The notes beneath the pieces are model-generated. The model did no database searches, was not told the origin of the DNA, and saw only the letters and a list, made by a program, of their open reading frames with translations. Source: Toxonevra muliebris (lineage: Eukaryota; Arthropoda; Insecta; Diptera; Pallopteridae). From it: a stretch of DNA of 64,000 bases. The stretch spans positions 16,568,708 through 16,632,707 of the forward strand of contig OY829329.1 in assembly GCA_963691655.1 (NCBI GenBank), written 5' to 3'. A program made the position numbers and the translations under genes. Positions 47,176-60,700 of the stretch are shown here, one piece after another. How positions within the stretch are numbered: the stretch's first letter is position 1; the number at the start of each line of letters is the position of its first letter.

Positions 47176-49199
47176 TTGCAATCCCGCAAATGAAGTAATA
47201 ATAAAATTTTCCTATTCTTGCACAGAATCCCCCTATTTGATTTTTACACACCTACAATTCATCATAATATTGTGCAATCATTATTGCTAAAATGTTTTTA
47301 TTTTTTTTTTTCATGTAAATCTAACAAATCTTCATACAAAGAGAAACACAAAAGTACGCGTGCGCTCTAAAATAAAACTAAAAAAAAAAAACAATTTTGA
47401 AAAATAAGACGAAAAAAAAATTGAAAAGTAGAAAAAAATAAAAAACGTTAGCTCATAAATTACTGTCTGTCAGAGCGTATGCAATTTTTCAAAACATCCG
47501 CTCCCAATACGAACAGAATACTATAAATGATTAATATTTGTCATAAATTTTAATAGCTAAACAATAAAAGCAAAAACAATGAATTCATTGTAAAAAGATA
47601 TGGCATGGTGCCTGACAGGGCAAAAGAAAACGCGGCAAGGGGTCAAAGCAGCCACAGCCGCAGTTGCCGTCGTCCGCACTGAAAAAATGAGAAAATCATA
47701 AAAATGAAATGAAATTAACACACACACGAAATGCCATAATTTGCAACAAATAAACACAGCAACAATAAATAAAAATTTCTAGCCTCTAGACCAAACTAGA
47801 GTGAGGCAAAACAGCAACACAACAACAACAACAACAAAATAAAGGAGTGAATTATGGCAAGACGTGACTATAATATGAAATTAATACATTATATTCGTTT
47901 TTGCATGTAACTAGTATACGAAAAACAAAACAATGCCAGCTCATTAATATTGAAAATATTTAAATGAAAAATGTGATTTACCAATAATAACAATTTATTA
48001 TATTATAATAAATTTTACGGTAAAATAATCTGCACACATTTAAAAAAATATGTACTAATAAATTTTAATAGTCGAGCGAGAGCGAGTGAAAGATCAAGCG
48101 GGTGCAAAAAGTGAAACGATTTGAATGTGTATTTTTGTTGTTGTTGTTGTTGCTGTTTTGTTTTTGCATTTAAATGATGAACAAAATGGATTCAATGCCA
48201 ATATTATTATCATCATAATAATAATAATCATCAATAGCAACAGGCAAACAGCAAGCTACAGCAACAGCAGCTGAGCAGCAAACAGTGGGTGCCACACACA
48301 TAAATTCATATACCATACAATAAACAAAATAACAATATTAATAATAACAGCAACAACAACAACAACAGCAGCAATAGCAACGAGGAAAACAAAAATTATG
48401 ACAGCCATAAAAAGCCAAGTCAATTAACAAAATATTGGTTGGTGGACGCCATCAGCCATTGAAAGCGTTCATTACCCGTCGCCCTCCACCACTTGTGCCA
48501 CCCGTCGCTGTTATTGCTTTTGTCGCCATTGCTATTGCTGCTGCTGCTGCTACATTTGCATATGATTTTGTTTTTATTGCATTGAGTTTTTGTTTGTTGT
48601 TTTTTTTTTTTTTTTGTATTTTAAAAATAAATTTGCATTAAAATTATGACAATGATGCTGTGAACTATTCATCCATAACCTTACCATTTAGTATTCAACA
48701 TTCAGCACCTTCTACTTCCATACTCCTTCTCCATCACTATTAAAATCAACTTCCAACGACTTCTCCACCATTAGCACCACTACCTTTTAAATACTTGTTG
48801 ATATCATTGTGCTCTCCTCGGCCGCCCCCCTGCTGTGTTAAGTGCGCATATAACAATCATTTTGTTTTTTATGTGCTTTGGTGTTGATTTTGTATTTATT
48901 TAGTATACTTAAATACTTATTTTTGATGTAAATATTGTTGTTATTTCCTTTCTGCTTTCTGCTACATATGTACACTTGTGTAATTAAATATTTTGTTTAT
49001 TATTGTATGTATATATTTGTATTAAAAATTCTGATGAAAAGAAAATTGAACTATAAAAGTTGAATGCCATTACGGCATTCTCTCTATATGATAAGTAATT
49101 AGTTCAAGATTAGTCATACGATTAGCGCCTTAGTGGTAGTCGCATTAAGCATCGTTCCATTCGTAGGAGGTATCAACGTATAGAAATCAAGTTACTACG
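47176..49199. other. Intronic spacer between arrays
   Basis: AT-rich sequence with CAA/CAG tracts at 47820-47840 and 48340-48380, and GTTGTTGTTG at 48136-48152. A CG-richer bit at 48440-48550 gives a 68-codon alanine-rich frame that looks like CTG-repeat noise. Confidence 0.4.
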
Positions 49200-50290
49200 G
49201 AGTCATGGAATACAAAATGGAATTCGAAAATTGTTTATATTGAATTCGAAGTATTATAATTATAATCTGAAAGCGTTAGTTTTTATTCGGAGTAGTCAAA
49301 TAAAATTCGGAATGATCCGATTCCATTCGAAGTAACCCAATTGAGTACAGAGAACTTAAATTCGATTGAGAAGCAATTCGGAAATATATAATTTTTATTC
49401 GGAGTAATCAGAGTCAATTAAAAGTAATCAAATTGAGTTCTGGATTGAGTTCGATTGAACCCAGATGGATTAGATCGAATTCGGAGTAATCAAATCAAAT
49501 TCGGAGTAATCAAATCAAATTCGGAGTAATACGATTAAATTCCAAACACTGCTATTGGCTTCAATAGTAGTAAAATCAACTTCGGAAAAATAGAATTTCA
49601 ATTCGGAGTAATCATCTTAAATTCGGAGAGTACAAGTTTGACTCTGTAAGAATGAAACATGAGTTTAGAATAGTAAAATTAAATTCAAAAAGCTTAAATT
49701 CCAACTCAGAATATAGTTGAATTAGTAAATAATTCTTGAATTAGTAAATAAAATTGAAGTTACTGAGTGAAAATTTGAATTCGGAGTAATTAAATCAGAT
49801 CCATAAGCCATGAGAATTCGAAATATTTAAATCAGATCCATAAGCCATGAGCTTGAATTTGGAGTGGTCAAGTTGAATTTGGAAAAGTTTAGATTAAATT
49901 CAAAGAGCCACAATTAGATTTAAAATTAGTCTAGTTAAATTTAGGAAGGATAAATTTGAGCACGAACTAGTCAAATTGAACCCGGGAGGCTTTAATGTGA
50001 TAGTTGAAGGAGCCATCAATTGGAATTCGAAGTCGTCAAATTGAATTCGGAATATTTGGATTAGATTCGGAAGCATACAATTTAAATCAGAAATCGTAAA
50101 ATGGAATTCAGAATGCATCAAAAGAAATTCGGAATGAGTGAAGTGTATTTCGAACTAGTCAAATTGACTACGGGAGGCTTTAATGTGATAATTGAATGGC
50201 CAATATAAATACAGGAGCCATCAATTAATATTCGGAGTAGTCAAATTGAGTTCAGAATGCTTTAATCCCAGTTCAAATTAGAATCAAAAT
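49200..50290 (+). repeat. EcoRI minisatellite, array 3, forward
   Basis: Same family, forward orientation. Three near-identical AAATTCGGAGTAATCAAATC units lie at about 49475-49535, with more degenerate copies across the rest. A local duplication containing ATCAGATCCATAAGCCATGA occurs at about 49793 and 49831, and another with GGAGGCTTTAATGTGATA at about 49984 and 50165. Confidence 0.87.
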
Positions 50291-52090
50291 GGAATTTTCT
50301 AACTCAAAACACCAAGACGCAGATTTTAGATTTAATCGTTTGTAATAAATATATACAGTGAGATGTCATGAATAATTTCCAAAATTGTATTTAATTTTAT
50401 ATGTATATATTTTTTCGAGCGATCGTCAATCAGTTGAACGATAATAATCTACAAACAATTTGTTAATTACTATGCACCTATTTTATTTTCTATGGAATTT
50501 TTTATTTTCCATGAAGTTTGTTCACTACTTTTCCGTTTTCAGATAGAAATCATCAGGCCTCAAATTAATAATAATAATCATTGCTAAATTAATTTATAAG
50601 CTAATTTGTTGTTATTGTTGATTGTTCAGAATGTAGATATATATCGAATGAATGATGTATGTGTTTGTGTGTGAACATTTAAAATTCAATTCATGCGATT
50701 TCGTTGCGGTTTTAATGCGATTTCGATACGATATCACGTTGTGTATTTTGCACGAATCTCATATTATTTTTCGTATACACACATACATACATAAAAATGT
50801 ATGGTATGTGAGTGTGTGTGCCTGTTGTCACTCGTGCATATAAATGAATTCATTGAATTTCACTCATTAATTTCATATTTAATATTGGCATTATTTGCAA
50901 AATTATTATTATTATTATTATTATAAATGTTTTTTAAATGAATTTTCATAATTTATATAAATAAATATTCGAGCTCCACTGTTTGTCGTTGGTTGGTTGT
51001 TATTGCTGTGATATGGTGAATGCTGAGTGTGTTGTTGTTGCTGGTTGTTATGATGTGATATTATTGAGTATGGGGTTTCGTTTCATTTGGCATGACATGT
51101 TGTTGGGCTCTGTGCTTTTTTTTTTTTTTTTTTTTTGTATTTCATTTCGTTTTTCACCGCTCTGTGCTGTGTGTGTGTGTGTGTGTTTGGTGGCTACTCT
51201 TGGGTGCGCTTTTATTTATTGCCACTTATTAATGAAATTGATCGTTAAATTTATGGTTGCTTTATAGCATTTTATAGCACACTTAAATATACATTTTTAT
51301 TAAAATAATCAATGAATTGAGGAGGCATTTGTAAATTTATGGCAATAGTTTCATTTGTGTGTGCGCTCGTTCACATTTCACTGTTGGCTTTTAATTTTTG
51401 TTGTGTTCATAATTTCTTTAAAAGCATTTAGCTATAAATTTTTTAATTTGGATTATAAAATATAAGTTTATTGATATATTTGAGACTTTAAAATTAATTA
51501 AGCAACAATTTGTTTCGCATATCTTTGACTCTGGTTGACCTATATTTATATTAGATTTATACATACGTAAGTAAGTGGAATTTGGACATCACTTTCTAAT
51601 AATAATTCTTTGTAAAGTTTATGAAATCATTTTTATTTTTTGATATAAATTTTTTATTTTTTAATTTATTATTTTTAAAATCTAGATTTTTAAAAATAGT
51701 GACCAGAAATGTAACCTAAATTAATGACTCTAAATCAACCATTTCGTTTTATCGAAATATCAGTCGAATATTTGCATTTCTCTTCGTTATATTGAACGGG
51801 TTCATTCGCCAACTGCTTTACCCGTCAAAAATTTCAATCAGCTTACAGCTTTATTCACTAGTATACGCACTCATCAGCTGCTTCACATCGACCGCAATTT
51901 TACTCGTAACTTAACTCACTAGGGGTTTCGTTATAAATTTTACTCGTATTAAGCAATTCAATGATCATTATTCTTTGAGTGAGTTCTCAAATGCAAGCTA
52001 ATAAATTATTCATTATTTTTAATTCACCATTGCCTTTACTTGTCAGCAAAGCGTCGGTATAGATTCACAAAGTCAAAACATCTTCACTTA
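50291..52090. other. Intronic spacer
   Basis: AT-rich sequence with an ATT tract at 50904-50923, poly(T) at 51117-51136 and a TG tract at about 51171-51186. No gene or transposon seen. Confidence 0.4.
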
Positions 52091-53520
52091 TCTGTATAAA
52101 TTCACTCGTTAAAATAGCTTAACTCTTTAGAACAGTTTCACTCGTCAGAACAGCTTCCCTCATCAGAACAGCATCAGTCGTCAGAACAACTTCAGTCGTC
52201 AGAGCAACTTCACTCGTCAGAACAGCTTCACTAGTCGGAACAACTTCACTCGTCACTACAGCTTCAGTCGTCTGAACAACTTCACTCGTCAGAACAACTT
52301 AACTCGTCAGGTCAGCTTCACTCGTCAGAACAACTTCACTTGTCAGAACAGCTTCAATCGTCTGGGCAGCTTCAGTCGTCAGAATAGCTTCACTCGTCAA
52401 AATAGCTTCACTCGTCGGAACAGCTTCACTCGTCAGGGCAGCTTCACTCGTCAAAGCAGCTTCAATCGTAAGAATAGCTTCACTCGTCAGAACAGCATCA
52501 ATTGTTAGAACAACTTCAGTCGTCAGAATAGCTTCACTCGTCATTTCGACTCACTCATTAAAACAGCTTAACTCGTCAGAACAGCTTCAATCGTTAGAAC
52601 AACTTCACTCGTCAGAACAGCTTCACTCGTTAGACCAGCTTCCCTCGTCAGAACAGCATCAGTCGTCAGAACAACTTCACTCGTCAGAACAACTTCACTC
52701 GTCAATACAACTTCACTCATCAAGGCAACTTCACTCGCCAAAGCAGCTTCACTCGTCAGAAAAACTTCACTCGTCAGAACAGCTTCAGCCGTCAGAACAA
52801 CTTCACTCGTCAGAACAACTTCACTCGTCAGGGCAGCTTCACTCGTCAAAGCAGCTTCAGTCGTAAGAATAGCTCCACTCGTCAGAACAACTTCACCCGT
52901 CAGAACAGCTTCAGTCGTCAGCGAAATCATTTGTCAGCGACTTCGCTTGTCAGCAACTCGCTTACTAGCAGCAGGTGGAACTACCAGCAACTTCTCGCAC
53001 CAGCAATTCCCCTCACTAGCAACTTTAATCACCAGCAATTTCTCCCACCACCAATTTCCCCCACCAGAAACTTCGGTCGGCATCAGCATCACTTGCCAGC
53101 AGCTTCACTCGCTTGCTACTCCACTCGTTGCAACTTTGCCATCAAGCAACTTCACTCGCTGCAAACTTTCTCAACAATAACTCACATACCAAAAGCTTCA
53201 CTCGCGCACGATTTCACTCTTCAATAACTTCACTCGATACCAACTTCATGCACCAATATCACTCGCCAACGGTGCCACTTAACTTCAGCTTTATTCGCTA
53301 GGAACTTCACTCACCAGCAGCTTCACTCGCCAGAAACTCACTCGTCAGCACAGCATCACTTGTCAGCAAATTCACTCGCCAACAGTTTTACTCGCCAACA
53401 ACTTCACTCGTCGGAGGCGTCATTCGCCAATATTTTCACTCATTGGATACTTCTTTCATTATAAATTTCACTCGCCAGAAACGTCATTCCCTAGTTACTT
53501 TACTCGCTATTCCTATTCCC
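52091..53520. repeat. 18-bp minisatellite (CAGAACAGCTTCACTCGT)
   Basis: Head-to-tail 18-bp units with consensus CAGAACAGCTTCACTCGT, regular from about 52130 to 52925. A second, looser form (CAGCAACTTCACTCGC) runs to about 53500. Because 18 is divisible by 3, the minus strand stays open for long stretches (52299-52544 and 52568-52930) and would encode a hexapeptide repeat of the LTSEAV type. No start context, signal or flanking gene structure supports real translation. This array is unrelated in sequence to the EcoRI family around it. Confidence 0.92.
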
Positions 53521-54689
53521 ATACTAAAGACCAAGATCCCAAATAGTTCCCACATCATCCTAACAAACCCTAAGTCAAATTCACTAAAGTTTCCTACAAC
53601 CTAAAAATTTCAATTCAGTTTGAAAATACAGACAGCATCATATTTATTCAATGATTTATTTTAGAAACACACACATACCCGAAAAGCCAAATAAAAAAAA
53701 AAACAATAATTTTTACCCACTGTATGTATGTAGCAAGCAGGCAGGCAGGAGTCAAACAAACCATGAAGAAACCAATTGCAACATTTCACTTCGTTCATAA
53801 ATAATAAAAATGTCTACGCCAAAAGCAGTTGCAGTTGCTGCTCATTCTCTCCCTCTCCCTCTTCGTCTCCTTTTCTTTCTTCCTAACCAACCGACAGCAG
53901 CTGTTTTAGCCTTTTTATTATGCGTTTGCCATTGTGCTGATGCCATCCGCGGAGGCGTTTGTACATTTTAACCCGTAGTAAATGGCAAAAATCGCGAAAA
54001 ATATGAATGCGGCTGCTGTTGAATGCTAGATACATAGAAGAGACCAATACCGAGAGTTGAATTGTAAAGAGGAAAATTTATTGCGCGCCAAATTTGAATT
54101 TATAATAGCATGAAAAGCAACATGCCCGCTGTGGTTGTGTGCGTGTGTGTGTGTAGTTATATGCGGCTTCAATGTGTGTATGGAAGCTGTGGAGCTGCTG
54201 TGCCCTGCCTATATAACTTTCCACATTCACACAAACAGGCACAAAAACACACAAACACTTACTGCAAGATCCTTCTCTCGTTGTTGCTTTTGAACTGAAG
54301 ACTATTACAATTTGAATGTAATAAATAATAATTTCAATATATTTTAATCGGCTCAACGAAAGAAAAAAAAAACGAATGAATGAATAAATAGTTTTCTTTA
54401 GTCACATGACAAAATATAGTGGTCAATTAGGTATGTACTCAGCTCTGGCAAAGGGTTTGAATGAAATATGTAAGCATTATATGCTTTAATCTGATTTATT
54501 TGCGACTATTTTTATGCAATTTTATTTTATGTGAAGTTATTTTGTGTATGTGTAGAAAATATGGTATGAAGATGAGGCGTATCGGTGTAAAAATCGGTGG
54601 TAAGATTTTATAAATTATAGAAAATACGACAAAATATCACTCTGGACTTATTTTTATTTCTTCCAATCAATTGAAGTAGCTGATTTAAT
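53521..54689. other. Intronic spacer
   Basis: AT-rich sequence with a GCAGGCAGGCAGG tract near 53735-53750, a CTCTCCCTCTCC tract near 53847, and TG/CA tracts near 54140 and 54240. No gene is supported. Confidence 0.4.
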
Positions 54690-56935
54690 GTATGAAGCGC
54701 TGAACATTTCATTTTGGCTAATCCGAATCCAAATGGAGACATTCTGAACTAGATTTTGCTACTTCGAATCCAAATGGATGCTTTCTGGATTGATTGGTCT
54801 ATTCCAGAATTCAAATAAGTGCGCTTTGAATTCAAATTCGTTAACCTGACTACTCCGAATTTGAATTCATTCTTTTAAAATTCGTTTCAACTACTCCGAG
54901 TTCAAATTGACGCTTTCCAAATTCATCTCGATTAATCCGAATTCAATTTACGCTTTTCAAATTTGTTTTAATTACTCCGAATTTAAATTCACGCTTTCAA
55001 AATACGTCTCGGCTACTCCCAACTTTAAATTTACGCTTTTCAAATTAGTTTCAAATACTCCGAATAAATTCGGAATTCAATATAAATATTCCGAATTCGA
55101 ACCAATGCTTTTTGAAATCGATTTAACTATTCCGAATTAAAACAGATAAATTCTGAATTAAACGTGACTACTCCGAATTTAAATAAATGCTTTCCTAAGT
55201 AATTTTAGACAATTACTGAATTCAATTGAGTATTTTGAACTCAAATTGATACTTTCTTAATTAAGATCTTTCAAATTTAAATTGGTGCATTAGGAGTTCA
55301 TTTTGCTTACTCTCAACTAGAATTTACGATATCGAAATTCAGTCCTGCTACTCAAACTTTTACGTTTCGTGAATTCAATTTGGCTGTTCATTTTTTTGGT
55401 TCTTATAAAAGTTGAAGCATTCTGAAATTAATTTGGTTGTTCCAAATTGAAATTGACTCTTTCTTAATCTTATTTGATAATTTTGAAATCACTTCAACGT
55501 TATTCGAAAGATTGATTACTCCGAATTCTAATATATGTTTTCCGAGATAACTGTACAACTACAAATCAATTAAATGCTTTCTGTATGTAATTCGGTTACT
55601 CCGAATCTAAAAAAATGGTTTTTAATTTCAATTTATCGTTTTTTAAATTAAAAATTTATTTCAATTTGCTATTCTGCATTGAAGAAGGCGCTTTTCGCAT
55701 TCAGTTTGGCTGCTCCGAATTCAAATAAGAACTTTCCGAATTAAGTTTGACTACTTCAAATATAAGCAGATGCTTTTGAATTACGTTGGACTACCCTAAA
55801 TTAACATTATCGCTTTCCAGTTATAATTCAGATATAATTTCACTACCCCAAAATTGAAATGACGTTTTGTGGGCTCAATTTGGCTATTTAGAATTCAAAT
55901 AAATACTTTCTGATTTTAAACTAGAGATTTCTGAAACTTAATTTGATGCTTTTGCCTATTTCGAAATATTTCTGAACTTAATTTGACTATTTTGAATTAG
56001 AACTGAGGCGTTCAGAATTTCATTGGAATTTCACTGTGCATTGCTGCTTTCTGAACATAATTTCACTGTTGAAAATTCCAATTACCATTTTCTGAAAACA
56101 ATTTGATTACTCTAAACTCATATTGACTCTTATAAATTCAAATTAATGTTTCGAAAATTAATTTGCATACTCTGAAATCTTATTGATTCCTTATAAATTC
56201 AAATTGATACTTGGTGAAATCAATTTTATTACTCCGAATTTAAATTTAATTTTTAAAAATTCAAATTAATCGTTTCCGAAATTATTATGCACACCCCGAA
56301 TTCATATTGATTCCTTATTAATTGAAGGTAATGCTTAGTGAAATGAATTTTATTTCTCCCAATTTAAATTTAAGGTTTGAAAATTCAAATTAATCGTTTC
56401 CGAAATTCTTATGCACACCCTGAATTCATATTGATTCCTTATAAATTGAAGGTAATGCTTAGTGAAATGAATTTTATTACTCCCAATTTAAATTTAATTT
56501 TTGAAAATTCAAATTAATGCTTTTGAAATCAATTTGAAAGCACCGAATTCATATTAAATTCATAATGATTCTTTATAAATTCAAATAAATGCTTAGTGAG
56601 ACCAATTTGATTAGTCCGAATTCATATTAAATCTCTAATAATTCAGATTACTGCTTTCTGAAATTAATTTAAATACTCCAAATTCATATTTATTTTTTAT
56701 AAATTGAAATTAATGATTGGTGAAATCAATTTGATTACTGTGAATTAATTAATGCTTTCTGAAATTAATTTAAATACTCCGAATTCATATTTATTTTTAA
56801 CAAGTTAAAATTAATGCTTAATGCAATCAAGGTGATTACTCCGAATTCATATTAAAACTTTACAAATTCAAGTTAAAGCTTTCCGAAATTAATTTGAGTA
56901 CTCCGAATTTGAATTGACGTTTTCTGAACTTCATT
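54690..56935 (-). repeat. EcoRI minisatellite, array 4, inverted
   Basis: Same family as the arrays at 42.9, 45.7 and 49.2 kb, but in the opposite orientation: units read GACTACTCCGAATTCAAATT and GACGCTTTCCGAATTCAATT on the plus strand. The two types alternate to give a ~41-bp dimer. A longer duplication (AATCGTTTCCGAAATT, then ATTCATATTGATTCCTTA) is seen near 56269 and 56390. It ends at about 56935. Confidence 0.9.
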
Positions 56936-58944
56936 AAAATGTGGAAAAAATTCGCCTAACGAAACCTGCCTGCCAAAACTGAACAACCTTTGAATTCATT
57001 AATGTTGAGCATATAACAAAATTATGAACGATTGAAAAAAAAAAATCCAAGGAAGTATATGAAAGAGAAATATGACATATGTCAACTTGACGCTGATTGT
57101 CACTTAAACAAAATGAAGAAACACAATTTCCCCACAAAGAAACGTTTTTTCAACGTTCTCCAACTACAAACGAGTACGAATGAAATGACATACTACTTCT
57201 GTTACTTTTTCTGTAGCTTTTTGCCATGAAAAAACATTAAAAATGGTGATAGCGTTTTGAAATGACAGCACAAAACAGCAACAACAACAACAACAACAAC
57301 AAAAATAGAAGAATATTTCAACTTACAACAGGAGGAAGAATGTCATGTCAAATGCCAAGCAAATAACACATTTGACGCATACCAAAAACGAGAACTATAA
57401 ACCTAATGACAACAGCATAAAATATGTAACAGCAGCAACAACAACAGAAGTAAATGCTGCTGCTTTTAGTATGTACTACTACTGCAACACACAAAAAAAA
57501 TAAAAAAATAAAAAATAAACATGGCGTTGACAGTTGCACGTAACAAAAAAGAATAAAAGTAGAAAAGCAGCAGTGGCGCATTTGTAAAAGACATCAACAA
57601 CAACCAGCAACAATGACGTTTAAAAAAATGATATTCTAGAAAAGTAGAAGAAAAAACAAAATCATCCAAAAAAAAAAAAAAAAAAAAGTAACAAAAATAG
57701 TGCAAGACCCTGACAATCAATGTTTGTTAAAATGCGCATTGCAAAATACTTTTGCTGTTTGTTGGCTGTCATGTCCATGTCTCTTTGTTGTGCGCGCTGG
57801 TTGCTGTTGCACGCTATACTCTCAACGTTGATATTCGTATGTACTTATATACGTACGTACTTGCGCCATATTTGGAGCAACTGCTGTCATTGTCATTGTT
57901 GTTGTTGCTACTGCTGCTGCTATTTTGTCGGAAGTCACATTTTTGCACTTGTCACAAACGTTTTTTACGTTTATTTCTTTACTTCTTTGGTGTTTTGTTG
58001 TTACAAATCTCAAAAAAAAAAGAAAAGGAAAAAAATGTTGCACGGCAGCAAAATGTGCAACAACAAATTATTCTCGCGCGCTTTCAACTTATTTTTTTTA
58101 ATTCATTTAAATTATTACTTATAATAAATTTACTATTTTTTTCTTCTAAATTTAATTTTAATTATTTTAGCCACTAACAACTAAACACCTACCTACCTAC
58201 CACCAGCAGCAGCAACAACAAGTTGCTAGCTGCCACGCATGTGACAGCTGCCATATTTTAATGTCATCATGTCTAAGCTTAGATGTCATTCTTTTTGCGC
58301 TTTTATAACTCATTGTTCATTGTATATATATGTACATGTATAATACAACATAAAGGCGACATTAATATCAAGTAACAACAGCAGCACCAACAACAACAAT
58401 AACAGCAGTTGCTGCTTTTCGTTTTTATTCCAAGCAGCAGCAATTGCAAATGCGTTGATATATTTATGCATAGTTTAGTGTCACGCGATTTTATATTATA
58501 AACTTTTAATTCACACTTTTTTTTCCTTGTCATTGTCATTGCAACGATAGAGGGCGCCATAATATCAGCGTTGGGCAACTTTTACTATTACTTCTATCTT
58601 TGTTAAGATTACCAAAAAAAAAGAAAAAACGACAGTAACAACAACAGCACAATATTGTTGCTGTCAGTTGTATTGTATTCACACTATGACAGCATTTTAT
58701 GTGATTAAGATAGAATCGCGTAATTGTCTGTTGTCTGTTGCTGCTGCTGTTGTTGTTGGCTCTCAGTAATGTATAAAGAAACAGCTGCAACACTTTTTCT
58801 TTCTTGTTATTACTTTTTTGTGCTGTTGTTGGTGCAAATTGGGGTCTCAGATAAGCTGAAGAAAGAAGATCTCTGACAAACAGACAGTGACGAGACGTGG
58901 CTTTGAAAAATTTAGTTTTATCTGTTAAAAAAAGCCATTAAACT
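56936..58944. other. Intronic spacer between arrays
   Basis: AT-rich sequence with CAA/CAG and GCTGCTG tracts (57280-57300, 57900-57925, 58200-58450, 58735-58760), poly(A) runs near 57669, and mirrored open frames on both strands that follow these tracts. No gene supported. Confidence 0.4.
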
Positions 58945-60700
58945 TTGTACTGATTTTAAAAGACCTCTCACGATTCAATTTGATTATTCTGTATTCATTT
59001 AAAGATTTCTGTATTTAATTTGACTACTTCGAATTCGAATTATTTTTTCTTAGTTTTCTCAGTTCAAGCTGATTACTCCGAATTGGGAATTCGGATATTA
59101 ATTTGACTAATCTAAGCTCAGATTGACGCTTTCAGAATTTAATTTCACAGCTTCGAACTTGTATTAATGCTTTTCAGATCTAATTCGACTGGTTTACAAA
59201 CCCTTCCACGAATCAGTTTTACTATTCTAAATTCGCTTAACGCTTTCTGAATTTAATTTGATTATTACGTATTCGTATTATTTTTTCTTGGAGCTCTCTC
59301 AATGCAAGCTGATTACTTCGAATGTGGATCTTTTAGAATTTAATTTCACTACTCCGAACTTGCATTAATGCTTTTCAGATCTAATTTGACTTTTCCCTGA
59401 TTGTACTGGTTTAAAAACCTTCCACGAATCGTTTTAACTATTCTGAACTCGTTTAACGTTTTCTGAATTTAATTTGACTGTATGGAACACAAATTATTTT
59501 TTTTCGGAGTTCTCTTAACTCAAGCTGATTGCTCCGAATTGGGAATTTGAATTTTTCCGAAATTAATTTAATTAATCTGAGTTCAGATTGACGCTTAAAA
59601 TTTAATTTCCCTACTCCGAATTTATATTAATGCATTTTAGAACTAATTTGAGTGTTCCAGAATTCGAAACGACACTTATTAAGTTCGATTCTATTACTCC
59701 GAAATCAAATCAAACCTTTCTTATTATCTTAAACTTATTATTTATCATTTTAAATATACCGATTTTTAGTATTTAAAAATGTAAGTAGGAAGGTATTCCT
59801 GAAAAAAGCATGCATTTCCCGAATTTAAAGTAGATACCTATTCTGAAGTCAACTTCGTTATGTAAAATTTATTGCGAAGCTTATTAAATTAAATTTGGCT
59901 ACTCTTTCCAGAATCGAGCTTGCTTTTTCGTATTCAATTTACCAATTCAAATTTACGAATTTAAATTATTTTTTCAAAGTTTTCTCAATTCAACTGATTA
60001 CTCCGAATTCCAAATTTGGATCTTTGTGATATTAATTTAACTAATCTGAACTCAGATTAATGCTTTTAGAATTGAATTCACTACTCCGAATTTATATTAA
60101 TGCATTTTCGATTTAATTTGAGTTTTCCAGAATTCAAAACGGAGCTTCTTAAATTCATTTATAATACTCCGAACTCAAATTGACTCTTTTCGAATTGAAT
60201 TTACTTATTTCGGATTTATATTAACGCTTTCTGAACTCATTATTCATTATTTTAACTATACCGAATACTATTAGGTACTCTTCAAATAAATAAGAAGCTA
60301 CTCCTAACTAAACATGCATTTCCCAAATTCAAAGTACCTAATCCGATTACAACTTCGCTTTTTAAAATTTATTCTGAGGCTTACTAAATTCAGTTTAACT
60401 ACTCCGAAGTCCTAACTGGCTCATTCCAAAATCAATTTTGTTTTTTTGCACTCAATTTTCTTACTCCGAATTCAATTTCGCTATATAAATTTGTTTCAAA
60501 AACTTACTGAAGTTCATTTGACTACTTCGAATTCAAATCGACTCCGTCTAATATCAATAAACCGAATTCAATTTGATTGATTATAAATTTTATTTCACCA
60601 CTCTAAAGCTTTCTGAATTCATTTTAAGTTATTCCGAGATAGTTGAAAAATATCACGAGCAGAGTAGAAGCTTCCTGAAGGTGAACTGGTTCCGTTCCAT
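58945..60700 (-). repeat. EcoRI minisatellite, array 5, inverted
   Basis: Same family, inverted orientation like the 54.7-kb array. A larger duplicated block of about 255-300 bases is visible: TTTCTTAG or TTTCTTGG, then CTCAATTCAAGCTGATTACTCCG-like text, recurs near 59045, 59285, 59505 and 59970. Short units were therefore later amplified as a long higher-order repeat. Confidence 0.88.

Noticed and set aside
48435..48641. 68-codon alanine/valine-rich frame
   Set aside because: It is made of CTG/GCC triplet repeats followed by poly(T), with no conserved features.
52299..52930. Two repetitive minus-strand frames (hexapeptide repeats)
   Set aside because: They are explained by the 18-bp unit. 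No leader, intron or flanking domain is visible, so they are described as a repeat and kept only as a finding.
57720..58177. Overlapping 134- and 141-codon frames with Cys/Leu-rich stretches
   Set aside because: They follow TTG/CTG microsatellites in two frames at once and end in AT-rich noise.
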